Of a stretch of 64,000 bases of DNA, positions 1 to 11,018 are shown piece after piece. This DNA is from Symbiodinium natans (taxonomy: Eukaryota; Sar; Dinophyceae; Suessiales; Symbiodiniaceae). Where the stretch lies: assembly GCA_905221605.1 (NCBI GenBank), contig CAJNDS010000415.1:1-64000 (forward strand), read 5' to 3'. The position numbers and the translations under genes are program-made. The notes below the pieces were generated by a model. It had not been told where the DNA came from and searched no databases. It saw only the letters and a program-made list of their open reading frames with translations. Position 1 is the first letter of the stretch, and each line of letters opens with the position of its first letter.

Positions 1-482
1 GCGTTGAATGGACCCTGCATGGGGTTCTCTCCCACCTCTTCAGCAAGATCGTGCTGATTCAAAGCAAATAAGCAGATCCAAAAGACCACAGACTGCTGCT
101 GGCGGCACTGCATCTTCTTGAAGTTCGCATCTGCCCACAGATCCAGAGCTTTGACGGTGCTGCTAAAGTCATGGCCCCAATAGTGGGACACGAAGCAGTG
201 AACAAATAAGCCCCATGTGTTCACAAGTTCTGAGAATGACGAAGCTTTACTTGCTGCGGGAATTGACTGCTGAGCATCCTGATCCCTAGCTGCACAATGC
301 CCCGGCGTGGTCATTGGAGTCACCACAAAGGTGTCCAAAGCGTACAAGTTGGGGCTTAGATTGAACTTTGTTCCCTCCTGAATGGCTTGCGCGTTGTCAA
401 GGTTGAAGGCTTCGCAGTGCGTCTGCAGCCAGCGAGACTTTACGAACAAGGTCTCGAGATGCTGTAGCTGGCCCAAAGCCAT
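1..482 (-). CDS. N-terminal part of a dinoflagellate 'VSHYWG' domain protein (partial, runs off left edge)
   Basis: The minus-strand frame is open from an ATG at 482-480 to the window edge, about 160 codons. Characteristic pieces are FVKSRWLQTHCEAFN near the N-terminus, then LDTFVVTPMT, then CFVSHYWGHDFSSTVKALD and FWICLFALNQHDLAEEVG, ending in GPFN at the edge. Proteins with a 'VSHYWG...FWICxFALNQH...PF' core recur in dinoflagellates, often next to ankyrin or leucine-rich repeats; I recognise the pattern but know of no biochemical role. The start is supported by an in-frame TAA nine codons upstream and a 'ctctaag|g' acceptor-like AG just before. The C-terminal part, which should carry a 'W-C-L-F-E' type motif, lies outside. 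The EF-hand gene follows in the same direction about 250 bp away. Family recognition is from memory and moderate. Confidence 0.62.
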   Translation of the reverse strand, partial: MALGQLQHLETLFVKSRWLQTHCEAFNLDNAQAIQEGTKFNLSPNLYALDTFVVTPMTTPGHCAARDQDAQQSIPAASKASSFSELVNTWGLFVHCFVSHYWGHDFSSTVKALDLWADANFKKMQCRQQQSVVFWICLFALNQHDLAEEVGENPMQGPFN

Positions 483-735
483 GCCACGCAAGGAGTGAGG
501 CACTGTTCCTTAGAGAGTTTAGGGTTTCGGGTATGAGCTGTTTGGAACGTTTAAATACTGGCAGGCAAGTCTGTGCTTGTTGACCCAACTACTCTTCATG
601 TGTCATGTGCGTACATCAAACGATGTATCGTAGCTACAGATTGCGGTACACATCGGTACACGTATGAGTGACGTCAGTGATATCCAAAATGGAAAAGAAA
701 GTATAGCTAGAAGCGGCACCAAAGCTACTTCCTAG

Positions 736-1305
736 CTAGCGTAATCCCAAGGATCGCTGAGACTGGCTAGAGTCCTCTGCTCCGGGAAAGTCCGCCACAA
801 TTTCAGCAAAGCGCCGCGCGCTGATGCGAAGCTGGTGGTGATCATCTTGACCTAGCTGACCTAGCTCTGCGGACATGAGCTGCTGGAGTCTTTCCTGGTC
901 TCGTGGATTGTTCCACCTGATTCTCACTCCAAAGACCTCAGCTGCCTGCTTCAGCTCGTGCATATCCAAATCTCCCGAGCCATCCAAATCGCAGCACGTT
1001 GCAACGAAGTGCGGATCTTGGAGCTTGTACTTCAGTTCATTGCTGATGTGACGTAAATCCGACTGCCAGCTCTCACAGCACTCGCAGTTTGACGGGTGTG
1101 ACGTGCATGAAGTTTTGCAAGTAGTATGAGTGCCAGCCTCCTCCTTGTATGTCTCATCTGTTTGCGGACTGATCGGCTGGCTCTGTTCCGTCTTGTCTGT
1201 TTTTTTCTGCAAGACTCCATCGAGCACTCTTGGCAGTGCACTCCCACTCTCACAGCGCGGTTGGGAGACCGCCTGCTCCGCCGGCTTGCTGCAGCTGCAG
1301 CCCAT
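736..1305 (-). CDS. EF-hand protein with N-myristoylation/palmitoylation-type start
   Basis: This is an uninterrupted 189-codon frame. The start chosen is the internal Met giving MGCSCSKPAEQ: Gly2 for myristoylation with Cys3 and Cys5 for palmitoylation, as in membrane-anchored calcium sensors and CDPKs. A longer frame begins 15 codons upstream (1350), but 'cttcctag' just before the chosen ATG looks like a spliced-leader acceptor. Residues 10-85 are Ser/Thr/Cys-rich linker. A canonical EF-hand loop, DLDGSGDLDMHE (Asp1, Asp3, Ser5, Asp9, Glu12), sits around residue 110, preceded by a helix; a second, degenerate EF-like helix pair (LGQDDHHQLRISARRFAEI) follows. The likely role is a calcium-responsive protein tethered to a membrane. 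No catalytic domain is visible, so the target is unknown. Confidence 0.72.
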   Translation of the reverse strand: MGCSCSKPAEQAVSQPRCESGSALPRVLDGVLQKKTDKTEQSQPISPQTDETYKEEAGTHTTCKTSCTSHPSNCECCESWQSDLRHISNELKYKLQDPHFVATCCDLDGSGDLDMHELKQAAEVFGVRIRWNNPRDQERLQQLMSAELGQLGQDDHHQLRISARRFAEIVADFPGAEDSSQSQRSLGLR

Positions 1306-1489
1306 ACCAAGGTCTAGGAAGCGTCGCCGAGAAGTAAACGGTGGCACCAAACATTTCCCGCACTTGTGGCGGTCAGGAAAACTTGTTCAACCCAAGCCCG
1401 AAACGCCAAAAGATCGGTAAGCAAGTCCATGACGTGTGCCACACATCGACGCGGACGAACACATGTATGGACGAAAAGCTCACGAAGGT

Positions 1490-2770
1490 TTAGGGCTCAA
1501 TGGTGTGACTACAGGGGGGGGCTAGGAACACAAAGAGCACGGAAACTATCGTTGCAATCATGATCATGATACTGGCTGAGCTGCCAAGCCAGCAACCAAC
1601 AATAGCCTTTCCAAGCTGCAGAACCCCCCCACAAAGCCCTTCTTGACCAGAATCGGGGGGGTGAGGGCATGACAAGGTGTGGCAAACCCAAGCGTATTGC
1701 GGCCTCAGCTTATCCCAGGACAACTCTGGTTTGCATCCCAGATCCGAACAATACCCCGCGTGCTCGACAGACAGTCTGCGGAATCAAAAGCGCATTGCGA
1801 AGCTCAGTTCCTCTCGGGGACCCAGGCTACCTCCCAAATGTTCCCGCAACAAAGCGCTCCTCACTGCGAATAGGCGAGCAGTTTCGAGTTCATGCAGGTG
1901 GCCAATGGAAACCTCTTTTGGCTGCGCAGCACATCGCTCAATAGGTGCTCGGCTCACGAAGAGTCCACCTGGCTTTGTGCGTTTGGATGCGATTTGTGCG
2001 CTTGGATGCAAAGGACTCTAGTGTTTCTCCATGCCCCTTGGTCTAGACTCGTCTGGGACAGGCAGTTCGCTCCAGTTCCGAAAGAAGCATGCCAGGCATT
2101 GGAAGAATCAACCTTTCATCAACTTGCAGGTGCATTTTCCACGAGGGCTCATAACGATTCCATCGCCTTCGGCGACCATCACAGATGCAAATAACAAACG
2201 AAAAAATATCATCGCATGGGTACCCTGCCACCCTCGACACAACTACTGCTCCTAAACACGGAAGACCTTGGAAGTTAGTCCCCAAAACCTCACAACGAGA
2301 TCAAGATTCTTTGGTTGTGGCGAACCCCGAGTGGGTGGTGGACTGCAGACTTGGGTGCCCACGCGAATCTGGTGCGTGCATGATGCATGAGGATGCACAT
2401 CCTGCTCCTGATGGAACCTCTCGGTGTGAAACATTGCGGCTCAGGCCTGTGTCGGAGTTGCCCTTCGATGCTCCCAGGCATTTGAAACAGGCTGCTGTGT
2501 TCGTAGTTCGGGGGTGATCATGAAAGAATAACTTCCGCAGACTCTTCTGGCACTCGCACTTACTATCTCTATGGAGAGAGATAGTCTATGACCACGAGCG
2601 GTCGATTCGGGTGAGACCAGAATGCAAAAACCTTGCACCTGCACGGACGTATTCATGATGTCTTCCACGGCGCGAGTGTGGAGGCTGACTACTGTTCTCT
2701 TTTTCTCCTGAGTTTCTAAGAGTTGGCCGCGGAGCGCCATCGAGCTATGAAAATCGAGCAGCGTCCACAA
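1490..2770 (-). CDS. Exons of an unidentified protein with a C-terminal membrane segment (gene model incomplete)
   Basis: Three stretches on the minus strand read as protein. The last (1490-1615) starts after 'ctgcag|' and encodes LGKAIVGCWLGSS followed by a 20-residue hydrophobic run (IMIMIATIVSVLFVFLAPP) and a stop, so a transmembrane helix close to the C-terminus. A middle stretch (about 1820-1960) encodes a helical, charged segment with HLHELETARLFAVRSALLRE. The first (2639 to about 2770) encodes LLETQEKKRTVVSLHTRAVE and ends in a canonical donor CAG|GTGCAAG. Order, strand and spacing fit one gene in line with the EF-hand gene, but I could not confirm every splice phase. I do not recognise the family. 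The three exons could also belong to two genes. Confidence 0.35.
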
Positions 2771-2779
2771 TACTATGCC

Positions 2780-4700
2780 GGTCTGGCATAATGCAAGAAC
2801 AGAAGCATCTCTCCTGGTTGGCCGACTATGGTTCGGATTCTCTTGCTCCTAGGGGTTTCGACGGTTTTGGAGCCATCCTCTGACCTTGGTTTCGAAGGTT
2901 TCGGCTCAGAACTCGGACAAGTTGTTGAAGGGTTTCACCTAGCTTCATCGCCAGAAGCTGCTTCTTGACCTAGAAGTCTTGCAAGGTGAAGTAATGCCTG
3001 CCTTGAAGACTAGTCGATTTGGCAAACCCACAAAAAGGAAAGCAGTGTGTAAAGCCCATCTACTGATGAACGGCATTTGTGAATGCGAACCCTTGGGGCA
3101 TCCTACACCAAGCCATCTATATATGTATATATTTAGCATATATATATATATATATACACAATATAGTTGTGGTCACTGCACCCGGCCGAGGTCTCTCCAT
3201 TAGGACAGTCCGCAGCCACCAAGCGATGCAAGAGCCAGGCTTGAAGTTCCCCCCCAAATTGGAGTTCCCAAAAAAATCCTAGGAAACCCTATAAACACCC
3301 TAAACCCTAAACCCTAAACCCCTTGCAAGGCCTCTGAACCTTAAAAACTCTATAGTTGGAAAAACCTTGCAGGTCTGTGGCAAGCCTGTTCTTGTCATCA
3401 ACCTTCTAGCCCAGCCTTTGCAAGCCTCCGGCTAAAGCAGCGAGGCGTGCGTTCCAGGATCTCACCTCGTTTCCTTTTGATCTTAGGAAGCATTGTCTGC
3501 TCAATAGTTCAACTCTCTTGGCATCTGGAACAAGGGGTTTCTATCACTGCATGTCTTTAGGGTGAGCTGGCACAATGTTTGGGGTTTAGCCTTGTGAGCT
3601 GTGCAAGGCGAATGCAACAAACAAAAACGAGAAGTGCAGACTTGCCATGCCATGACATGTTGCGCCGGGTAGGCATCCGCTTCATTCCACTTCCCCTCCC
3701 CAAACCTACCGGGAGCAGGCAAGATCTCGGCACCTGCTCCGAATATAGCCCTTATATTCCCTTACTGGATCTTCAAACCCTGTAAACATGTCCCCAAACC
3801 CAAGAGCACAACCTTAGGGCCTTAGGGCCCAAGGAAGTCTCTTGTTTTGTCATACAGAACCCTAAACCCTAAACAAAAAACCCTAAACCCTAAACCCTAA
3901 ACCGCGCGGAAGGGAGGTGCCCGGAAAGAGATCCGACGAAGCTACCCGTTCACGCAAGGGAGCCAGCCCAGGTTCCCCTGAGCAGAAGGGATGTGGCTCA
4001 GAAGGCTGAAGGTGGGGGCTCTCCGGACAAACAGGACCCAAAATCTTGGGTGGGGGGTGGGGGTTGCAGAGTCTTAGGTGCAGAGTCTTAGGTGCGCAGC
4101 AAGATGTGGTGTTCATTATGGAGCAGGTGCCACTACTTGATGTTGATGCCCGAAAGGAATGCTTTAACCACAGACTTCACAGCCCAGGGCATAGGCTCTG
4201 CCAGAACTCCAAAAAGCGGTTCCGGGCATGAGAGCTGTTTGCTTAGCTTCGAGGCCTAAACTGCGAAGTCCAAGGCTACGCCCGGACACAGTGGCAGACC
4301 CCTTGCTGTTGAGGGTGGAGCAAAAATCTTAGGATATCCTGGGTCCTGTAACTTTTCTTGCCTTAAAGCATTCTTGTCTTATGGAGGTGCCTGATATGAT
4401 CTGATATGAGTGCAGGCATGAGGAAGTACCAGGCCATTTCACGGAAGCATGTTGCAAGAATCAACTATGCAACCATCGTGGGGTGATGGCTTTCTTGAGG
4501 CCTGATCGCAGACCACACTAAAGCCAACTTAGCCTTACAATCGAAAGAACCTGAACCTGGGAATTCTTGGGCTGCCAGGCGGAAGATCGTCCGAGGCCAT
4601 TCGCTTTCCCCGGCGGCTCGCCGGGAGGGTGTCGCCCTGGAACTCCGACACTCCCCTCAACCCGGCCTGAGAATCGTCCAGAACTCCGGCAAAACTACCC
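2780..4700. other. Gene-poor stretch with telomere-like and AT repeats
   Basis: I see no convincing exon here. It holds a TA microsatellite (3115-3165), a short CCCTAAA tract (3296-3322), a second interrupted tract (3858-3903), and a 13-bp tandem duplication 'cagagtcttaggtg' near 4065-4095. Short frames on both strands lack domain-like composition. Confidence 0.4.
3858..3903. repeat. Interstitial telomere-like tract (CCCTAAA), interrupted
   Basis: Two blocks of CCCTAAA units are separated by an A-rich interruption. It is one of about twenty such short tracts across the window in either orientation (for example 3296-3322, 8364-8412, 13808-13853, 41146-41181). Confidence 0.85.
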
Positions 4701-4723
4701 TGAGCTCCGAAGTGCTGTCGACA

Positions 4724-5260
4724 CTAGACGCTTTGAGGGTCGTGTGTGGCCTTGCGTAGGCGAGGCTCCGGGGCTTGCAGATGTTCCTTTTCACTAACTT
4801 GAAATAACTTGAGTTGTACTTGAGTCATACTCATGCTCCACATCAGCTTGTAGTCGAGAGCATGTCCCCTCCTCATTCCCAACACTTCTCTGCGTGAGTC
4901 GTACCAAGAATGCACAGCATGGGCCACGAGATGACCTTTACAACTCCGTCTCTGCCTGCACATGCGCCCGGTGCAGAAGCTGCTGGACATTTCCAATGGC
5001 CTCAACTGTGCTCCCAAAGACGCACAAGCACGACATCGCACATTGAGTGAACTCCGTGAACCTTTTTCGAACCTGCACAACTGCAACTGCACAAGGCCGC
5101 CAACCACGAACCTGTCTGATCTCTCTGTCTGAGGCCAATCATGGCCTTTTCAGGATGCGGACTGCTTCGGCTTTGGACTTTTCTGAGCAGGCGGCCGCAT
5201 TGTGTGCCATCGTCCTTTGTTGGCTTTGCACCTGCTGCGCTCATGGATTGCATGCATGAC
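4724..5260 (-). CDS. Possible exons of an unidentified helical protein
   Basis: The minus strand contains a terminal-looking segment with QLKLFQVSEKEHLQAPEPR and a stop at 4724, and further upstream a helix-prone, Ala/Lys/Glu-rich segment (about 5140-5235) with SEKSKAEAVRILKR. Between them (about 4960-5060) is a third plausible segment, FGSTVEAIGNVQQLL. Composition resembles coding exons rather than random frame, and the order is consistent on one strand, but splice sites were not resolved and no family is recognised. Treat it as a lead, not a gene model. Confidence 0.22.
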
Positions 5261-5269
5261 AACGAATCT

Positions 5270-8200
5270 CCTGGTCGCAGCTGTGCACTCTAAACGCAGC
5301 TGTATGTCCAAGACTTGAAGAAGACAGGTACGACAAGGATGCAGCTACTTTCTGCAAAGCCGCCCATGCAGCGAGCTCGAGCTGCTTTGACGGCACTTGG
5401 CATGCTTTTGTTCTCTTCACTTTAGTACAGAAGACGCCTCATACAGAGCCTACAGAGACCTACGAGCCCGAACCCTCAACAAACCATCTGAGGTAAGGCT
5501 GTGGCTGGCTGCGCGCGTCCTGAATACAAAGCCACAGAGATTCACAGCATAGTTCGGAGTGTGGTGTTCACGAGTGCAATCATTTTGGCCACGCTGCGAG
5601 GAGAAAAAAAACATTGGTACCCAGTGGACACCGCCAGCAACCCCAAACCTAAAGTAGCAACGGCAACCCTCGAACTCAAATGATCATTGGTTTCTCCTCC
5701 GAGGGTTTAGGGGGCAATCTCTTTCTTTCTTTCTGCGCACCTAACCCCCCTCTACTGAGGGGCAATCTCTCTCTCTCTCTCTCTCTCTATGTGATCTTCT
5801 TCCTCTTCAGGGCTTGAGGGCGGATGGCATCCGATTCTCTGCTGGCGCCGGGTGCGCCCGAGTCTCAGGGTCGGTGTGGAAATCAAACTCTGTCGCTCGC
5901 TCTCCTCTGCTGCCTCTCTCACAAACGATCCACCCATGAAGCAGTTTCCTATATCTCAAATCGCAGCCGGAGGATGTTTAGCCGAGTTCATCCGTCTTCT
6001 TCAGGCTGGTTTAGGGCAAGACTGCGTCCGATGGGGGGTTTGTCGGGTTTCGCATGCTGCGCATGCTGACGTTCAAGGTGTCGGAGCGATTGTAGTTACT
6101 GTATACTGCAGGCTCCTTTCAGCTGCTGCGTTTTCTTCTTTCCGCTTGCCTCGGACATGATGTACCAAGACGGCGCGCGCCACGGGCTGGGGAGAGTCCT
6201 GTCAGCTCGGAGCTAAGGGAGGCGCCGAACCTAGCAAACCTTGCAGGCATGAAGCCCTGAAGTCCCAAACCCTCTCCATTCTGCGAACGCCACCTTCTGC
6301 CGTACTTGCTGTGAGGGCAAGAAAACACAACCGTGCAGAACCCAAGGTTGAATTCTTGAAATCTACAAACAAGAAGCCGTGAGCCAAAACAATCTCGAAG
6401 TCAGTCCTGCGAGGACTTCGGTCTTGGTGGCTCCGCCAACCAAGCGTCCCGCAGGCACTCCTGTGGGTGGTCAGGTGGTCTGGACTTTCTATGTCCTGGT
6501 GGAGGATATCGATACAATATATACAGTAGCTTTGCAAAAGGGGCCGCGTGAGAAATCCTGGCGGAGCTGCGTCACAGCCCTAAGAAGATGATTTTTTTCA
6601 TCAGGCATCTTCAGTCCCTGAACTGCGTCTTGGGGTTTGGACCCACGGGGTCTAGATGCGTTGGCTCTTGATTTGTCTCTAGATGAACCATTCTATGTCG
6701 TCAACCTTTTCGCCTGTCTCTGAATCGTGTCTTGGACTCTTTCGTCCTTTCAACCAAGGACAAATACAACAAAAGCAAGCCGCCCCGCCTCTAACATTCA
6801 GAGTTTTGAGAAAACTGGAATTGGGGCCCTGGAGCTGCCTTGGACAAAAAATGCTGCTGCTGTCCGCTGAATATCACGAGAGGGGGGGTGGGGGGGGAAG
6901 CGGCCACATTTCTGACCAGACAGGTCTTGAAACAAGTTTCGGCGCTTGGTCTGGTCTAACGCAAACGGTGCGTCACTGAAACATGTGACAAATATGTTTG
7001 AGCAAAGGATGTCGCTGTTTTTCCTGCCCGTGTTTTGTTAACAAGAAGGAGCAGAAAGATAAACACCACAGATGGTTGAGCAAAACTTCTGGTTTGCCAC
7101 TCGCCCCTGCATTCAACAAAATTCCCAAAAAGAAAACAGCAGGTCGACGTTGGACCGGGCCGATGGCAGCAATATGCCGGACACATTTGGGCAAGGCCTT
7201 GATGCCCATCAGCCCGGTTCTGCTTTAGGACCGCAGGCGCAGGTCGATAGCAACTTTTACCGGCCATGTTTCTGCGAAGCTCAGGGATTGCAAGGTGTCG
7301 TGTCGGAAGCTGACTTGCCGGCAACAACAGAAGAGAACTTGGGGACCGAGGCTTGCAATGTGTGTTTTGGGAAGATAAACTTGCGCCAAATGACCCTGAA
7401 CCCTACGGCCTCAGCCCCTCAGATTATCAGTTCCCCTCCCCCACCCTGGTTCCAAGCCGGGAGGGCGGGTGCGGGGGGAGTCCAGATTCGGACTTCATAT
7501 CCTGGAAGGGGCTTTAGAAAACACGGAAGGGATTGCATGAATAGATCAGCGGGTATAACCATACGCAATATACGTACATATGTATATATATATATATATA
7601 TATACATAGAAATATGAAACGAAGACACAAGTCAAGAAACTATCTGCACCGAAGCACAGCTCAATGCTTCTGGCTGCACAAAAAGAGCAAAACGATCACA
7701 ATACTATGCTAATTTTCGGAAACCCCCACATGACCTTATTGAAGAGCCTTCAATGAACAGCGGGCTTTCGTGGGGTGAAGACCCAGCCTGGGCGTCTGGG
7801 CGATCGAACTCGTTGACCTTGCTTGGGCAAAACAAATGGCTCTATGGGGGCTTTCCCAAAATTCAGGCGTGCGTGAAATGCATGCTGCTGCAGACAATGA
7901 TTGGGGTGTCAGAAGATTCTGCCATGGAAAGCTGGATGCAAAGCAGCGGGTGCATGACTTTGCTTCATGGAACCACACAGAAATCAGACAAGCTTGGCTT
8001 TGTTTGTATGGGGTTGCTCCTCCCTCGAAGCCAAGTTTTGCCATTGTCATCCGTTGTTCCCCGCAACCGAACATCGAGGCTATCGGATCGTACGTGTGCA
8101 CAAACACAAAGCGTCGTTGCCCAGCGACTTTGCTCCTCGCATGAGAGCACCCTTTCTTTCAAGCTTGGCGACGGCAGGGGAAGAGACCCACCAGAAATCT

Positions 8201-9190
8201 ATCGGAACCAGGATGTGCCCCACAGACCATGACTCCTCAAACCTAGGCCCTTGTTGGACACAAACCCTGACGTGGTCACACCCCTATGCGGTGCCTGTGG
8301 GATCCATGCACTTGGCAAACTACCCTTTGCTTATGTCGGAGATCACTCATATGCCATGGCCCCCTAAACCCTAAACCCTAAACCCTGAACCCTGAACCCT
8401 GAACCCTAAACCCGCCCGAGGCCGGAGCCGCCAGCATCCGTGAGACAAGGCGTTGTGCCCCCGGTTCCTTCTCGAAGACCGCGTGGCTGAAGCTGACCCT
8501 GACCCAAGGGATGGGGTGCTTCTGGTGATGCGGGCGGCATCTGCGCTGCATTTAGCTTCAAGAGTATTATACAAGAACATATTGCTCTCAGATGTGTAGG
8601 GTTGGCTGACACCCGCACCTGCAATCAAGGCTTGGGGGTGTGGCATATATGCACTCACAAGCGACCGAGTGAAGTGAGCACGAAAATCGTGTGTTCGTGA
8701 GTTCTATGACCAGTCGCTCAGTCAAGTGCCACTGTGCAGCTAACGTGGATGGGCCACCCTGCTGAGGTGCCATCTCCCTCTAACTTTTGTGAGTCTCCGT
8801 GCGCGATGTAGACTCGAATAGACTTCACTTAAGAATCGAGGCAAAGTGGGAAAAATGAAGTCGCGTCTCCCACTGCCCAAGACTTCGCTCTTTTCTTCCT
8901 TCTCGGCTGGCTGGTATGCGGCATTACCCTATACATTGGCAAAGCCCGGTAGCCATGTCCAGCAGTGGATTTAGCTCCTTTACCTATCTGAAGCTCTAAA
9001 GCTGGGCCCAACACGCCAAAGCTCATCTCACGCTGGAGACCACACGCGCGCTCGGGAAGCTCTCCCGTGGGCTTTGCACGCTTTGCGCCTGCAGAAAGTG
9101 CCTCGGCCGGCTTTGCATTTCAAGCTTGGTCGCATCAACTAGCTTTGTTGGCTGAATCTGATGAGTACTGCGTGACAGCACCAACATGCA
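5270..9190. other. Gene-poor stretch
   Basis: It contains a TC microsatellite (5766-5790), a TA microsatellite (7576-7606), a telomere-like tract with CCCTAAA and CCCTGAA variants (8364-8412), and GGGGTGGGGGGG low complexity near 6884. A plus-strand frame at 7072-7450 is open for about 120 codons without a recognisable domain. I see no other supportable gene. Confidence 0.4.
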
Positions 9191-10008
9191 CCAATGCTCA
9201 AAGCATCTCAAAGCGATGCCCAATGCAGGGAGGGCGCTGTACATGCTGCCAGCTCGTGGGTGTTGTTGGAGTGAGGCGTTCAGAAGGCGTCTTTGGGGTG
9301 GGGTTGGGGGTCATCTTCGGGTTGGGGAGGGGGCTTCTCGTTGCTAGCCCTGCCCTGGCCCTGTCGTCGGGCTTGCCGCCTTGGGCTGAGGGATATCGGT
9401 CCCAGTTGGCGAGGACGTAGTCCACATGCACGGGATATAGCCTTGCGTGCAGCTGATAGCACATGCAAAACAGTGACAGCCCCGAACCACCTGAACTCCC
9501 TTCCTGGCTAGTCCGAGAAGCTTGAGTGGAGGATTGCGGAGCTGCTTGGCCGACGGCTTTGTGGAGTACCTCAAGATTTATGCATGTCATGAGTGTCAAA
9601 AGTCTTATTTTGCATCGACGGAGGGACACATATCCCATGACTCTGCTGCTCATGACTTGAGAACTTGATCTAGTCCTTACGAGCCGCAGGTGAAAGGCTT
9701 GATGCAGCATCTGTCCAAACAACCACCCTGCAACAACCAGTCCGCACTGCCGCGAAGTAAATGTACCCAGTCCGAACCATATGCCTGCAGCCCCGCAAGC
9801 CCTGGGCACCACGACGTCTCGGAAAAAACTATGCATGAAAGGGGCATGGAGCGTGCCAGCCGCAGCACGTCCTCCTTCGTGCGCATTTGCCGCTTGCCGG
9901 AGGCCGCTGGCTTGGCCAACCTTGGACAACAAGCGCAACGGCCATGCAACTCTTGGGTCAAGCGGAGAATGCAACTTGGATTTGTTTCTCAGTGTGCCAA
10001 TGTGCAAG

Positions 10009-10358
<350 letters not shown>

Positions 10359-10399
10359 TGCGTGCGTGTGCGTGTGTGAGTGTGCGAGTGAGCGTGTGG

Positions 10400-11018
10400 C
10401 GTATGAATGCGTGAGCACGTGCGCGCTACCGTGTTTGTGCCGGTGTGTGTGGGCGTGCTGTTTGCCTTGCAACCGCATTCCGAGGTGCACGACCCGGCTC
10501 CCCTCAATGTGCAATGGTGTTCATCCCGTCCAGGCATTGCATGTCAAGACAAGTGTGCTCAGCAACACAACACTTCCTACAACAAGCAGCAAGCAGCTCG
10601 CTTCACCAGAAATACTTTCGATGTTTCCCCAACTATAAGAACCAAGGACCAAGGGGCGGAGCGGGCTGGGCACTTGGCGCCCGAAGGGCCGCTTGGCTTG
10701 GTTCCAGAAGCGCAGGCCTGAGGTTTTTTTGAGTTTTGCAGGGTTGAGAGAGATGTTGAGTGGGAAGAAGCAGAGGTTTCGGTTTGAGGATCTGCTTGTT
10801 GGCGCCGCGATGTGCGTTAGAGGGGGAGGAAGCATGCACAATGGAAGCATGCACAATTGCTGGCCCCTTCTGCAAGCTAAAGCGCTGTGCTCGAGGTTGT
10901 AGTCCTGAAGGCAGGTATATGCCAGAAGACGAGGCGCTGATAGCCCCCAGACCAACGACCTTGAGACCAGGCAAACAGAGAGACCCTTGGATGGGTGACA
11001 TAGGTTGCTTTCTTCACC
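10400..11018. other. Spacer between the TG microsatellite and the end of the coiled-coil gene
   Basis: Frames here are short and overlapping; none has a domain-like composition. It contains a tandem duplicate of 'gcacaatggaagcat' near 10837-10855. It would be the 3' flank of the minus-strand coiled-coil gene. Confidence 0.35.
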
